In this document: piece by piece, positions 24,469-34,500 of the stretch | Layout of the letters: each line of letters opens with the position of its first letter | Position numbering within the stretch: position 1 is the first letter of the stretch | Assembly (NCBI RefSeq): GCF_027531705.1 | Contig: NZ_JAPZSP010000004.1 | Span: forward strand, 1 to 64,000 | Length of the DNA stretch: 64,000 nucleotides | Reading direction: 5' to 3' | Origin: Flavobacterium sp. | Lineage (GTDB): Bacteria > Bacteroidota > Bacteroidia > Flavobacteriales > Flavobacteriaceae | The notes under the pieces: generated by a model | The model's input: only the letters and a program-made list of their open reading frames with translations | What the model was told of the DNA's origin: nothing | The model's database searches: none | Made by a program: the position numbers and the translations under genes

Positions 24469-25704
24469 TTATGCGTCTAATTCTCCAGCAATTACATTTA
24501 AACTTGATAATATTACGATGGCATCGGATAACATTCCGCCTTTAATCATTTCAGTGTAAGCTTGGTAATAAATAAAGCAAGGTCTTCTAAAGTGTAATCT
24601 ATATGGTGTTCTACTTCCATCGGTTACTAAATAAAATCCTAATTCTCCATTTCCGCCTTCTACAGGATGATAGATTTCTGCCACTGGAACTGGAACTTCA
24701 CCCATCACAATTTTAAAGTGATAAATTAAGCTTTCCATATTATGGTAAACATCTTCTTTTGGAGGCAAATAATAATCAGGAACATCGGCATGAATTGGAC
24801 CTTCTGGTAATTTTGCTAATGCTTGTTTGATGATGCTTAAACTTTCCCAAACTTCGGCATTTCTAACACAAAATCTATCGTAAGTATCACCTGATTTTCC
24901 AACTGGAACATCAAATTCAAAATCTTCATAAGACGAATAAGGTTGTGCTTTTCTGACGTCATAATCAATTCCGGCAGCACGTAAATTTGGACCAGTTAAA
25001 CCATATTGCATTGCTTTTTCAGCAGTAATTGGTCCAACATTAACTGTTCTGTCAATGAAAATTCTATTTCTTTCGAATAGGTTTTCAAATTCTTTCCAAG
25101 CAATAGGAAAATCAGTTAAAAAAGTGTCTAATTTTTTGAAAGCAGCTTCTGACCAATCTCTTTCGAAACCACCGATTCTACCCATATTTGTTGTAAGACG
25201 AGCACCACAAATTTCTTCGTAGATTTCGTATACTTTTTCTCTAAATTGGAATACATAAAGGAAACCAGTATAAGCTCCAGTATCAACTCCAAGGATTGAA
25301 TTACAGATTAAGTGGTCAGCAATACGAGCTAATTCCATTACGATAACTCTTAGATATTGAGCACGTTTTGGAACATCAATTTCTAATAATTTTTCAACAG
25401 TCATCCACCAAGCCATATTATTAATAGGAGAAGAACAATAGTTCATTCTATCTGTCAATACGTTTACTTGATAAAACGGACGGTTTTCTGCAATTTTTTC
25501 AAATGCACGGTGAATGTATCCAATAGTTGGTTCTGCATCCAAAATTTTTTCACCATCCATCAACAAGATATTTTGGAAAATACCGTGTGTAGCTGGATGC
25601 GTTGGCCCAAGATTTAGTATTGAAAGCTCGCTTCCGTCTTCGTTGCGAGTTTGTTCAATAATTTTGGAATATCGATGCTCTGGTAATAATAATAAGTCTG
25701 ACAT
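24469..25704 (-). CDS. nuoD: NADH-quinone oxidoreductase subunit D
   Basis: A 411-residue quinone-site subunit (49-kDa type), separate from NuoC rather than fused as in E. coli. Motifs are 'NLGPTHPATHG' with the conserved quinone-binding His, 'GYIHRAFEKIAENRPFYQV', 'RADRMNYCSS'-like 'TDRMNYCSS', and 'GELGFYLVTDGSRTPYRLHFRRPCF'. It lies 23 bp after nuoC and is the last gene before the nuoD-nuoE spacer. Confidence 0.96.
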   Translation of the reverse strand: MSDLLLLPEHRYSKIIEQTRNEDGSELSILNLGPTHPATHGIFQNILLMDGEKILDAEPTIGYIHRAFEKIAENRPFYQVNVLTDRMNYCSSPINNMAWWMTVEKLLEIDVPKRAQYLRVIVMELARIADHLICNSILGVDTGAYTGFLYVFQFREKVYEIYEEICGARLTTNMGRIGGFERDWSEAAFKKLDTFLTDFPIAWKEFENLFERNRIFIDRTVNVGPITAEKAMQYGLTGPNLRAAGIDYDVRKAQPYSSYEDFEFDVPVGKSGDTYDRFCVRNAEVWESLSIIKQALAKLPEGPIHADVPDYYLPPKEDVYHNMESLIYHFKIVMGEVPVPVAEIYHPVEGGNGELGFYLVTDGSRTPYRLHFRRPCFIYYQAYTEMIKGGMLSDAIVILSSLNVIAGELDA

Positions 25705-25727
25705 TTTATAATGTTGAATTATTGTTT

Positions 25728-26249
25728 TTATAAATTTTGTGCCGTTCTTCCGAAGAAACGATCGTCTTTATCAGTTCTTCCGCTGTCTTCCATTGGGAAT
25801 TCTTTTCGCATTGGAAAAGAAACCATTTCATCCATATTCAAAATACGTTTCAATTGTGGGTGACCAATAAAGTTGATTCCATAAAAGTCAAACGTTTCTC
25901 TTTCCATCCAATTAGAACATAAAAATAAATCAGTAATACTATTTACTTCTAAATTTTCATCAGTCAAATAAGTTGTAACTCTAATTCTAACATTTTCTAC
26001 CCAATTGTGTAAATGATACACAACAGCAAATTGATGCTCGCTATCATTATCAGGATAGTGAACACCACATAAATCGGTAAGAAAATGGAAATTTAAATCT
26101 TCATCAACTTTTAATGTTCGAATTACTTCGTGAATTGCAACTGGAGTAGCCTCGAAAGAAAAAACATCTCTACTCATTGCAAAATTCAGCACTTTATTAC
26201 CAAATTTCTGAGACAATTTTTCTTGAATGTATGCCGTTTCTAAAGCCAT
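25728..26249 (-). CDS. nuoC: NADH-quinone oxidoreductase subunit C
   Basis: A 173-residue 30-kDa-type subunit. The signature 'NWMERETFDFYGINFIGHPQLKRILN' is complete and is followed by 'FPMRKEFPMED'. It supports the connection between NuoD and the NADH module. It starts 1 bp after the nuoB stop, so the two are translationally linked. Confidence 0.95.
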   Translation of the reverse strand: MALETAYIQEKLSQKFGNKVLNFAMSRDVFSFEATPVAIHEVIRTLKVDEDLNFHFLTDLCGVHYPDNDSEHQFAVVYHLHNWVENVRIRVTTYLTDENLEVNSITDLFLCSNWMERETFDFYGINFIGHPQLKRILNMDEMVSFPMRKEFPMEDSGRTDKDDRFFGRTAQNL

Positions 26250-26250
26250 A

Positions 26251-26796
26251 TTATAGGTTATAAGAAGCTAATAATTCTTTATATTCAGGAGAATTTCTTC
26301 TGCGAACAGATTCATTCTTTACTAATTCTTGTAATTGCATTACGCCTTGAACTATTTGTTCTGGTCTTGGCGGGCAACCTGGAACATAAACATCAACAGG
26401 AATTACTTTATCAATTCCTTGTAAAACAGAATATGTATCGAAAACACCACCTGAACAAGCACATGCACCAACCGAAATTACCCAACGCGGCTCAGCCATT
26501 TGCTCATATACTTGACGTAAAATAGGAGCCATTTTTTTAGAAATAGTTCCCATTACCATTAGCATATCTGCTTGACGAGGAGAAAAACTCACACGCTCAG
26601 AACCGAAACGTGCCAAATCGTAGTGAGATGCCATTGTTGCCATAAACTCAATTCCGCAACAAGACGTTGCAAAAGGAAGTGGCCAAAGTGAATTAGCACG
26701 TGCTAATCCGACAACATCGTTTAGTTTGGTAGCGAAGAAACCTTCACCTGTAACTCCTTCTGGTGGAGCAACCATTTTTGTTTTAGAATCACTCAT
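26251..26796 (-). CDS. nuoB: NADH-quinone oxidoreductase subunit B
   Basis: A 181-residue subunit binding terminal cluster N2. The tandem cysteines are in 'ATSCCGIEFMA', with further ligands in 'GACACSGGVFDTYSV' and 'VPGCPPRPEQI'. N2 donates electrons to quinone. It is followed immediately by nuoC and is 59 bp after nuoA, across an AT-rich repeat spacer. Confidence 0.97.
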   Translation of the reverse strand: MSDSKTKMVAPPEGVTGEGFFATKLNDVVGLARANSLWPLPFATSCCGIEFMATMASHYDLARFGSERVSFSPRQADMLMVMGTISKKMAPILRQVYEQMAEPRWVISVGACACSGGVFDTYSVLQGIDKVIPVDVYVPGCPPRPEQIVQGVMQLQELVKNESVRRRNSPEYKELLASYNL

Positions 26797-26855
26797 TTAT
26801 AATTCGTAATTTATAATTATTTCGTCTGTTCGCTTTCGCTCGAGTCGTAATTAAT
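26797..26855. repeat. Repeat-like spacer between nuoA and nuoB
   Basis: The first half (ATAATTCGTAATTTATAATTA) is an AT palindrome resembling the atpD-atpC spacer. The second half (TTCGTCTGTTCGCTTTCGCT, then CGAGTCG) is GC-richer than its surroundings and rich in TTCG/TCGC words. It carries no gene. Confidence 0.5.
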
Positions 26856-27221
26856 CTATTCCCATTCAAGTGCTTTCTTCTTGATAATATAGAAGAAACC
26901 AACTAAAAGTAATAACATGAAAATAACCATTTTGATCATTCCATCTACACCTAATTCTTTGAAATTCACAGCCCAAGGATATAAGAAAATAACCTCAACA
27001 TCGAAAAGCACAAAAAGAATTGCTACAAGAAAATATTTTACAGAAAAAGGAATTCTAGCATTTCCTACAGATTCAATTCCACATTCGAAGTTGATATCTT
27101 TATTTTTTGAATGACGTTTTGGCCCCAAAAAGCTTGATCCGATTATTGTCATTACCACAAATCCTACTGCTAATCCTGCTTGCATAAGGATTGGCAAAAA
27201 GTCATGTTGTGTTGATTGCAT
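26856..27221 (-). CDS. nuoA: NADH-quinone oxidoreductase subunit A
   Basis: A 121-residue, three-helix membrane subunit, first gene of the complex I operon. Typical segments are 'FECGIESVGNARIPFSVKYFLVAILFVLFDVEVIFLYPWAV'. The Cys loop between TM1 and TM2 lies by the quinone entrance. A strong promoter match lies 34-63 bp upstream. Confidence 0.96.
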   Translation of the reverse strand: MQSTQHDFLPILMQAGLAVGFVVMTIIGSSFLGPKRHSKNKDINFECGIESVGNARIPFSVKYFLVAILFVLFDVEVIFLYPWAVNFKELGVDGMIKMVIFMLLLLVGFFYIIKKKALEWE

Positions 27222-27254
27222 ATACCTAAAATTTAGACTTTATTAAAAGTGGTA

Positions 27255-27284
27255 CAAATATACATTGCATAATTTAATTGACAA
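27255..27284 (-). promoter_or_regulatory. nuoA: Promoter of the nuo operon (TTG-N19-TATATTTG)
   Basis: On the minus strand TTG (27282-27284) precedes TATATTTG (27255-27262) by 19 bp, the same spacing as at atpD. Transcription would begin roughly 25 bases before the nuoA start. It probably drives the whole nuoA-nuoN unit of about 13.6 kb. Confidence 0.75.
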
Positions 27285-27365
27285 AAATCAAAGCTTAAAC
27301 GTTTGTTATTTATTGCTCAAAATCGTTTATTTAAACTGATTCTAAATTATATTTTTGAAAATAAA

Positions 27366-27393
27366 AAAACGCCCCGAAAAATCGAGGCGTTTT
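27366..27393 (-). terminator. Terminator of the cold-shock gene
   Basis: An AAAACGCC arm pairs with GGCGTTTT, extended by CGA/TCG after a C-A mismatch, and an A/T run gives T on the minus strand. It lies 32 bp after the cold-shock gene stop and insulates the nuo promoter. Confidence 0.82.
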
Positions 27394-27424
27394 AAACATT
27401 CTAGGTAACTTAAAATACTATATA

Positions 27425-27625
27425 TTAGTCTTCAAGCACTACTACTTGAGCAGCAACTTTACCTTTTCTTCCTTCTTCTTCCTCATAAGAAACTTTATCG
27501 CCTTCGCGTAGTTCTTCTGATTTGATACCTGATGCGTGAACAAAAATGTCTTTTCCTGTTTCGTCATCTGTAATGAATCCGTAACCTTTTGATTCATTAA
27601 AAAATTTAACTGTACCTGTACTCAT
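27425..27625 (-). CDS. Cold-shock domain protein (CspA family)
   Basis: A 66-residue single OB-fold protein. RNP1 'KGYGFI' and RNP2 'DIFVHAS' are intact, and the length is that of classical Csp proteins. It binds single-stranded RNA/DNA and acts as an RNA chaperone. Whether it is cold-induced cannot be told from sequence. It is a single-gene unit with its own terminator and promoter-like site. The acidic 'SYEEEEGRKG' loop is typical of Bacteroidota members. Confidence 0.94.
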   Translation of the reverse strand: MSTGTVKFFNESKGYGFITDDETGKDIFVHASGIKSEELREGDKVSYEEEEGRKGKVAAQVVVLED

Positions 27626-27653
27626 TGTAATATTGTAAAAAATTTATAATGTA

Positions 27654-27661
27654 CAAATGTA
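27654..27661 (-). promoter_or_regulatory. Putative -7 element TACATTTG for the cold-shock gene
   Basis: The plus strand reads CAAATGTA, 28 bp upstream of the start codon. The -33 element is not obvious (nearest TTG 15 bp away). Confidence 0.5.
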
Positions 27662-27752
27662 ATCTTTAAACTAATACAAAATAATTTTTTTTTGCAAACT
27701 TTTAAAAATTTTATTGATTTTCAATATTTTATGTGAAAAAATTGAATTTTTA

Positions 27753-29504
27753 CTAACTCAAACTTACTTTTATATGTAATTCTTCTAATTGCTTATCGTC
27801 AATGACTGACGGCGCATCAATCATAACATCACGACCTGAATTATTTTTTGGGAAAGCGATAAAATCACGAATCGTCTCTTGTCCACCAAGAATTGCAACT
27901 AATCTATCCAATCCAAACGCTAAACCTCCGTGTGGTGGTGCACCAAATTGGAAGGCATCCATTAAGAAACCAAATTGGTTACGAGCTTCTTCTTCGGTAA
28001 AACCTAAATATTTGAACATTAACTGTTGTGTAGCTTTATCGTGAATTCTGATAGAACCACCACCGATTTCGTTTCCGTTCAACACCATGTCATAAGCATT
28101 AGCACGAACTTTTCCTGGATTGGTTGCTAATAATTCCATGTCTTCTGGTTTTGGCGAAGTAAATGGATGGTGCATTGCGTGCCATCTTCCAGATTCTTCA
28201 TCCAATTCTAATAATGGAAAATCTACAACCCATAATGGAGCAAATTCTGCTGGATTTCTTAAACCTAATTTTGTTGCCAATTCCATACGTAAAGCTGAAA
28301 GTTGTGCACGAGTTTTATCGACTGGACCAGAAAGCACGAAAATCATATCTCCTGCTTTTGCACCTGTAATTTCAGCCCATTTTGCTAAATCTTCTTGATC
28401 GTAGAATTTATCTACGGATGATTTATAAGTTCCGTCAGCTTCACATTTTACATAAACCATTCCAGAAGCACCAACTTGTGGACGTTTTACCCAGTCAATT
28501 AATGCATCGATTTCTTTACGAGTATATGTTGCGCAATTTGGAGCTGCAATTCCAACCACCAATTCAGCTGAGTTGAAAACTGGAAAATCTTTGTGTTGTG
28601 CTACTTCATTTAACTCACCAAATTTCATGTCAAAACGAATATCTGGTTTGTCATTTCCGTATGTTTTCATTGCATGATCGTAGGTAATTCTTGGGAATTT
28701 TTCTACTTCGATGCCTTTTATTTCTTTTAGTAAATGACGAGTCAATCCTTCAAAAACATTTAGAATATCTTCTTGTTCAACAAATGCCATTTCGCAATCG
28801 ATTTGTGTAAATTCTGGTTGTCTATCGGCACGTAAATCTTCGTCGCGGAAACATTTTACAATTTGAAAATATTTATCCATTCCACCTACCATCAAAAGCT
28901 GTTTGAATGTTTGTGGTGATTGAGGCAAGGCATAAAATTGACCTTCGTTCATTCTACTTGGAACCACGAAATCTCTTGCTCCTTCTGGAGTTGATTTAAT
29001 CAAATAAGGAGTTTCAACTTCACAGAAATCTAAATCTGATAAATATTTACGCACTTCCATCGCTACTTTATGACGAAAAAGTAATGAGTTTTTTACCGGA
29101 TTTCTTCTGATATCCAAGTAACGGTATTTCATTCTAATGTCTTCACCGCCGTCAGTTTCGTCTTCTATAGTGAATGGTGGCGTTAAAGCTGCGTTTAAAA
29201 TTGTCATTTCTTTTACAAGAATTTCAATTTCACCTGTAGATATATTTTTATTTTTGGCTTCACGCTCAATTACGATTCCTTTTACTTGAACAACAAACTC
29301 TCTTCCAAGTGTTTTAGCCAATTCAAAAACTGATTTTTCCGAACGACTTTCGTCAAATAACAATTGTGTAATTCCATAACGGTCGCGTAAATCAACCCAA
29401 TTCATGAATCCTTTATCTCTTGATTTTTGAACCCAACCGGCAAGTGTAACTTCTTGTTTGATATGTGAGGCGTTTAATTCACCACAATTATGACTTCTAT
29501 ACAT
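27753..29504 (-). CDS. aspS: Aspartyl-tRNA synthetase
   Basis: A 583-residue class II synthetase of the bacterial type. The N-terminal anticodon-binding OB domain is '[32 protein letters not shown]'. Class II motif 2 is in '[21 protein letters not shown]', and motif 3 is '[15 protein letters not shown]'. The bacterial GAD insertion domain lies between them. '[13 protein letters not shown]' and 'LPQSPQ' are Asp-specific. It attaches aspartate to tRNA-Asp in the cytoplasm. It is monocistronic by spacing. Confidence 0.98.
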   Translation of the reverse strand: MYRSHNCGELNASHIKQEVTLAGWVQKSRDKGFMNWVDLRDRYGITQLLFDESRSEKSVFELAKTLGREFVVQVKGIVIEREAKNKNISTGEIEILVKEMTILNAALTPPFTIEDETDGGEDIRMKYRYLDIRRNPVKNSLLFRHKVAMEVRKYLSDLDFCEVETPYLIKSTPEGARDFVVPSRMNEGQFYALPQSPQTFKQLLMVGGMDKYFQIVKCFRDEDLRADRQPEFTQIDCEMAFVEQEDILNVFEGLTRHLLKEIKGIEVEKFPRITYDHAMKTYGNDKPDIRFDMKFGELNEVAQHKDFPVFNSAELVVGIAAPNCATYTRKEIDALIDWVKRPQVGASGMVYVKCEADGTYKSSVDKFYDQEDLAKWAEITGAKAGDMIFVLSGPVDKTRAQLSALRMELATKLGLRNPAEFAPLWVVDFPLLELDEESGRWHAMHHPFTSPKPEDMELLATNPGKVRANAYDMVLNGNEIGGGSIRIHDKATQQLMFKYLGFTEEEARNQFGFLMDAFQFGAPPHGGLAFGLDRLVAILGGQETIRDFIAFPKNNSGRDVMIDAPSVIDDKQLEELHIKVSLS

Positions 29505-29553
29505 TGGAATAAAATTTTTTTATAAATAACAGTTCGACCTTCGGTCTCGGGTG

Positions 29554-29561
29554 CAAAAGTA
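29554..29561 (-). promoter_or_regulatory. Putative -7 element TACTTTTG for aspS
   Basis: The plus strand reads CAAAAGTA, 49 bp upstream of the aspS start. Between it and aspS lies a small GACC-TTC-GGTC hairpin (near 29535-29545) that would be in the leader RNA. Confidence 0.5.
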
Positions 29562-29645
29562 AAAAACAAAAACTAATAAAATAGTGTTTGAGAGAAACTT
29601 GATGAATTCTTTTTTAAGAACTTGAGTTGTTTAAAACCCGCTTTT

Positions 29646-29790
29646 CCTAGCCATGATGGAAGTGAAAAGCCCGCAAGGCAAAAACCGCTAATTTTGTTGC
29701 CAGAAAACAGCGACCAACGGAAGCTCGTTTTATGGTTTAAAAAATTGCGGTTTTTGACGCGGACTTGTAACGAACAGCAGGATTAGCTCC
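29646..29790 (-). repeat. 3'-flank structured element, copy C (long hairpin)
   Basis: This starts 9 bp after the stop of the lipoprotein gene at 29800. In that direction it reads GGAGCTAATCCTGCTGTTCG, TTACAAGTCC, then AAAAACCGC...GCGGTTTTT (arms 29747-29755 and 29680-29688), and closes with TTTTCACTTCCATCATGGCTA. Both outer parts resemble copies A and B, while the centre is a longer stem. It fills most of the 295-bp gap before aspS, which otherwise holds only the aspS promoter region. Confidence 0.6.
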
Positions 29791-29799
29791 TAAAAAAAA

Positions 29800-30342
29800 T
29801 TATTTTCCTCTACTTTTCAATTCTTTGAATGAGTTGATTATTTTTGTCATTTTGGGAGAAAGTTTGTCCTTCTTTTCTAAAGATGTCCAAACGAAAACTT
29901 GATAATAATGATTTTTGCCTTCGACATGCGCAAACTCATAGTAAATCTCGTAATCATCAACTTTTCCGGATAAAGAAATTTGATGCGATTTTAACCCATT
30001 TATTTGTTTTTTTTCTGTTTCAGAAAATATTGGATTGGTAACCGAAGTTTGTAAACCGCTTTTTAATAATTGAGTATAACCATTCAAATTTGGAGGAAAA
30101 TCGGTGTTGTCTTCCATATAAGAATTGATTTCTTGTTTGGATTCATCGATTACGATAACGTATAAATCGTCAAAAACATTTTGATATTGCAAAGAAGCTT
30201 CGTTGTTAAGATTAGTTGCTAATGACAAACTTTCTGGCAAGTCTAAACTATATTGATTTTTGATTTTTATGGTTTGTGTTTTCTCATTTTCTTGGCACGA
30301 AATAATAAAAAACAAGGTTGCAAGAAGAAGTAGTTTTTTCAT
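29800..30342 (-). CDS. Lipoprotein of unknown function
   Basis: From the ATG at 30342 it has 180 residues beginning MKKLLLLATLFFIISC, a lipoprotein signal (lipobox IISC). A longer frame to 30375 would hide this signal. The mature part begins QENEKTQ and alternates short strands and helices ('SLDLPESLSLATNLNNEASLQYQNVFDDLYVIVIDESK', 'YYEFAHVEGKNHYYQVFVWTSLEKKDKLSPKMTKIINSFKEL'). The closing pattern is like other lipoproteins that monitor cell-surface material, but I know no named family. It is a single gene, followed by a repeat element. Confidence 0.7.
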   Translation of the reverse strand: MKKLLLLATLFFIISCQENEKTQTIKIKNQYSLDLPESLSLATNLNNEASLQYQNVFDDLYVIVIDESKQEINSYMEDNTDFPPNLNGYTQLLKSGLQTSVTNPIFSETEKKQINGLKSHQISLSGKVDDYEIYYEFAHVEGKNHYYQVFVWTSLEKKDKLSPKMTKIINSFKELKSRGK

Positions 30343-30523
30343 ATTGTAAATTTTAATGCAATTTATAAAAATCAACTTACATACACTATTGTTGCTTGAC
30401 TAAATTTGACAATTCATTTTTGCAAACTTGTAACAAATGAGAAAAAAAATGACGTTAAAAAGTTTAAAATTCTTTTTGGTTTGTTTTGAAAAAACGAATT
30501 TTGCACGCTTAAATCTTTCATGA

Positions 30524-31474
30524 ATGAAATTTACGTTAAAAACTTTTGCCTTTTCTGTTCTCTTTATTTTTCAAAACAACATTTCACAATCACAAATTCA
30601 GACAAAACTCCAAGATTCTATTTCTAATTGGGAAAAGAAAAACGCAGTAGGTTTTGACATCAGTCAAATTGCATTTATGAATTGGAATGCTGGTGGAAAT
30701 ACTTCTATTTCTGGATTATTGAAAGGTAATTTTTCGAGAAAATATTCGAATCAAAATATAAAATGGTTGAACGAACTTATCTTGAGATATGGTGTTAACA
30801 AGCAAGATGGTGTTGAATTAAGAAAAACCGACGATGCTTTTCAGCTAAATTCGACTTTTGGTTATAGAAAAGATACTGTTTCTAACTGGTATCATTCGGC
30901 AAAATTTAATTTTAATACTCAATTTACAAACGGTTATTCTTATCCAAATACAGATAAAGCCATCTCGAAACCATTTGCTCCAGCGTATTTATTTCTTGGA
31001 ATTGGAGCTGAATATGTAAATAAAGAAAAAAAATATAGTTTGTATTTATCGCCATTAACCCAGAAAACAACGATGGTTTTAGATCAAACTTTAGCAGATC
31101 AAGGATCGTTTGGTGTTGATAAAGCAACTTATGATGCTGATGGAAATTTGATTTCTAAAGGAAAAAAATCTAAAAACGAATTGGGTGCTTTGGTTAGTGG
31201 AATTCATAAAAATGAAGTTTATAAAAACATTACACTTGAAAACAAATTGAGTTTGTATTCTGATTACATCAACAATTTTGGAAACATTGATGTTGATTGG
31301 CAAATGAGCGTAGATTTGACTGTAAATGAATATGTTAGAGCAAATATTGGTTCGCATTTACTTTATGATGACGATATAAAAGCGAAAGAAGAAATTGATG
31401 GAAAACAGGTTACATTAGGACCAAAAGTACAATTGAAACAATTACTAGGTGTTGGTTTAGTCTATCTTTTCTAA
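30524..31474 (+). CDS. DUF3078 outer-membrane-type protein
   Basis: A 316-residue protein with a signal peptide (MKFTLKTFAFSVLFIFQNNISQSQ). The body matches DUF3078, a Bacteroidota family: 'SQIAFMNWNAGGNTSISGLLKGNFSRKY' near the N-terminus, 'RKTDDAFQLNSTFGYR' and the 'FAPAYLFLGIGAEY' strand. The C-terminus ends 'GVGLVYLF', with a final aromatic residue as in outer-membrane beta-barrels. The function is unknown. It is convergent with the RND efflux gene and shares a bidirectional terminator with it. Confidence 0.85.
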   Translation: MKFTLKTFAFSVLFIFQNNISQSQIQTKLQDSISNWEKKNAVGFDISQIAFMNWNAGGNTSISGLLKGNFSRKYSNQNIKWLNELILRYGVNKQDGVELRKTDDAFQLNSTFGYRKDTVSNWYHSAKFNFNTQFTNGYSYPNTDKAISKPFAPAYLFLGIGAEYVNKEKKYSLYLSPLTQKTTMVLDQTLADQGSFGVDKATYDADGNLISKGKKSKNELGALVSGIHKNEVYKNITLENKLSLYSDYINNFGNIDVDWQMSVDLTVNEYVRANIGSHLLYDDDIKAKEEIDGKQVTLGPKVQLKQLLGVGLVYLF

Positions 31475-31476
31475 CA

Positions 31477-31512
31477 AAAAAAAGCTCCGAATATAAACTC
31501 GGAGCTTTTTTT
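31477..31512. terminator. Bidirectional terminator between DUF3078 and RND genes
   Basis: A perfect 14-bp stem: seven A plus GCTCCGA (31477-31490), an 8-base loop, then TCGGAGC plus seven T (31499-31512). It lies between two convergent stops (31474 and 31531). Confidence 0.93.
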
Positions 31513-31530
31513 GTTTAACTATCAAATACA

Positions 31531-34500
31531 TTAATTTTCAACAGCAATTTTTCTTGCTTCTCTTCTGTCACGCAACCAATATTTTACTCGTTTTACCAAG
31601 TAGAACATTACTGGAACCATAACCAAAGTTAAAACTGTCGCATAAGTCAATCCGAAGATTATCGTCCATGCTAATGGTCCCCAAAACATTACGTTGTCTC
31701 CACCAATAAATATATGTGGATTCAAATCGGTAATTAAAGAGAAAAAGTCAAAGTTCAATCCAATTGCCAACGGAATTAACCCTAAAACTGCGGTTAAAGC
31801 AGTCAACAATACTGGACGCAAACGTGATTTTCCTGATTCGATGATTACTTCTTTTATTTCTTCTAATGATAAATCATCGTGGCTGCTTAAATGTTTATCG
31901 GCAACTTTTTTGTCTAATAGAAGTACGAAGAAGTCCATTAATACAATTCCGTTTTTCACTACAATTCCGGCAAGAGAAATGATTCCCATCATCGTCATTA
32001 AGATTACAAAATCCATATTTGCTATGACATAACCGTAGAAAACACCACTAAAACTCAAGATAACAGTAAATAGAATTACCATTGTTTTAGAAACCGAATT
32101 AAATTGTAAAACAATAATAATTGTGATTCCTGCCAAGGCTAAAAACAACGCATACATCAAGAAACTTTGATTTTTCCCTTGTTCTTCTTGAACTCCTGAA
32201 AACGAATACGTTACTGTTTTTGGTAATTCATATCCTTTTAATTCAGTTTGAATTTGTTTTGTAATTTCGTCACCATTAAAACCTGTTAAAACATTAGAAT
32301 AAACCGTCATGATTCGCTTTTGGTTTTTTCTTTTGATTTGGTTGTAAGTAGTCGTTTTTTCTGTTTGAGAAACAGCCGAAATTGGCACTTGCATCATCTG
32401 ACCATTGTTCTGATTACGGAACGTTAACGATTGATTGAACAATACATTTTCGTTGGTACGTTGGTCGTCTTGCATACGCATTGTGATGTTGTAATCATCA
32501 TCACCTTCTTTATAAGTTGAGATTTCTTGACCATAAACCGAACGACGCAAATTGAAACCTAATTGTCCTGTTGAAACACCCAAACTTCCTGCGCTAACTC
32601 TATCTACTTTTACTTCCAACTCAGGGCTTTCTTTGTTTACATCAACACTTAAACGCTCAATTCCTGGAATGTTTTTGCTATCAATAAAAGCAATCATTTT
32701 GTCAGCTTCTTTCAGCATCAAATCATAGTCAGTTCCTGTAAGTTGAATACTAATCGGATAACCAGCTGGTGGACCATTTGCATCTTTTTCGACAGTTACA
32801 GTTGCGCCTGCGATACCTTTTACTTTGGCACGAATTTCTTCAAGAATTACATTGGTATCAATATCTCGACGGAATTTGAATTCAGAGAAATTTACGGTTA
32901 CTTTTCCTTTAAAAGGTGTTTCCGATGCTGAACCTGCGTCAACATTTGGATTTCCTGCGCCCACACCAACTTGAGAAACAATTGATTCTGCCAAGAAATT
33001 TTCTTTGGTATTTTCATCTACATATTTGCTCAAAATACTGATAACTTGTTTTTCAACAAATAAGGTTGCTTTATTTGTTTTTTGAATATCTGTTCCTTGC
33101 GGGTATTCAATATAAGTGATAACTTGATTTGGCGTATTTTCTGGAAAAAACAATACTTTTCTAGGGAAAATTCCAAGTAAAATGAAAGAGAAAAATAACA
33201 ATCCGATGATTCCTGCTAAAGCAAACCAAGCTTTTTTGCCTGTTAAAATCTTAGCCAAGAAATTTTTGTATTTATCTTCCATTTTTGGAAAAAAGTTATG
33301 TTGAAAATCTTGAGTCCATTGGTATAATTTTAGTTTGTATAACCACATTAATCCAAGAGCAATTATAGCTAAGTGACCGATTGCTTTTGCAAAAGTAGAA
33401 TTTGTTAAATGTCCTAAAATGACAAAGACAATCCCAAGAACACTAAATATGATAGTATATAATTTCGCTGATTTTTTAGAAACATTTTTATCTTCAATAT
33501 CCATCGAACCTCCAGTCATGGCGGCATTTACAACCATCGCCACAAACAATGAAGCTGTTAGTGTTACGGTTAATGTAATTGGGAAATATTTCATGAATTT
33601 ACCCATTGTTCCTGGCCACAATGCAAATGGTAAAAACGCCATAAGTGTTGTAGCTGTTGAGGAAATTACTGGCCAAGCGATTTCACCAATACCAATTTTA
33701 GAAGCCGTAACTCTGTCCATTCCTTTTTTCATGTTGGCAAAAACGTTGTCGACAACCACAATTCCGTCGTCAACAAGCATTCCTAATCCCATAACTAATC
33801 CAAAAAGAACCATGGTATTTAAGGTCAATCCAAACATGGAAAGAATACTAAATGCCATCAACATAGAAAGTGGAATTGCAGCACCAACGAAAAGTGAATT
33901 TCGCAATCCCATGGTAAACATCAACACAATCATTACCAACACAATACCAAAAATAATGTGATTTGATAATTCGCTAACTTGGTGTTCTACTCTTGATGAT
34001 TGATCGTTTGAAAGTGTTAGTTTTAAATTAGAAGGTAAATAAGAAGTTTCAGCTTTTTCCAGCTTTTCTTTTACTTGTTCAATAGCCGAAATCATGTTTT
34101 GATTAGAACGTTTTTTTACATTCAGCATCACAACTTCAGTTCCTTTTTCACGAGCATACGTTGTTTTTTCTTTTTCTTTGAAACTAACAACGGCAATATC
34201 TTTTAGGTAAACTGTTCCACCATAAGATTTTACGATAATGTTTTCTAACTCTTTTGGATCTTTGATTTCACCAACAATTCTAATATTATTACGTGACCCT
34301 TGCGAAATTAAATTTCCACCAGAAAGTGTCATGTTTTCATATTTTACAGCATTTTGAATTTCATCAAACGAAACTTGTGCTGCTGTCATTTTGAAAATAT
34401 CTACGGCAATTTCAACTTCTTTATCATCAACTCCAAGAATATCTACTTTTTTAACTTCGGGAATTTCTTCAATATCATCTTGAAGCAATTCTCCATATTT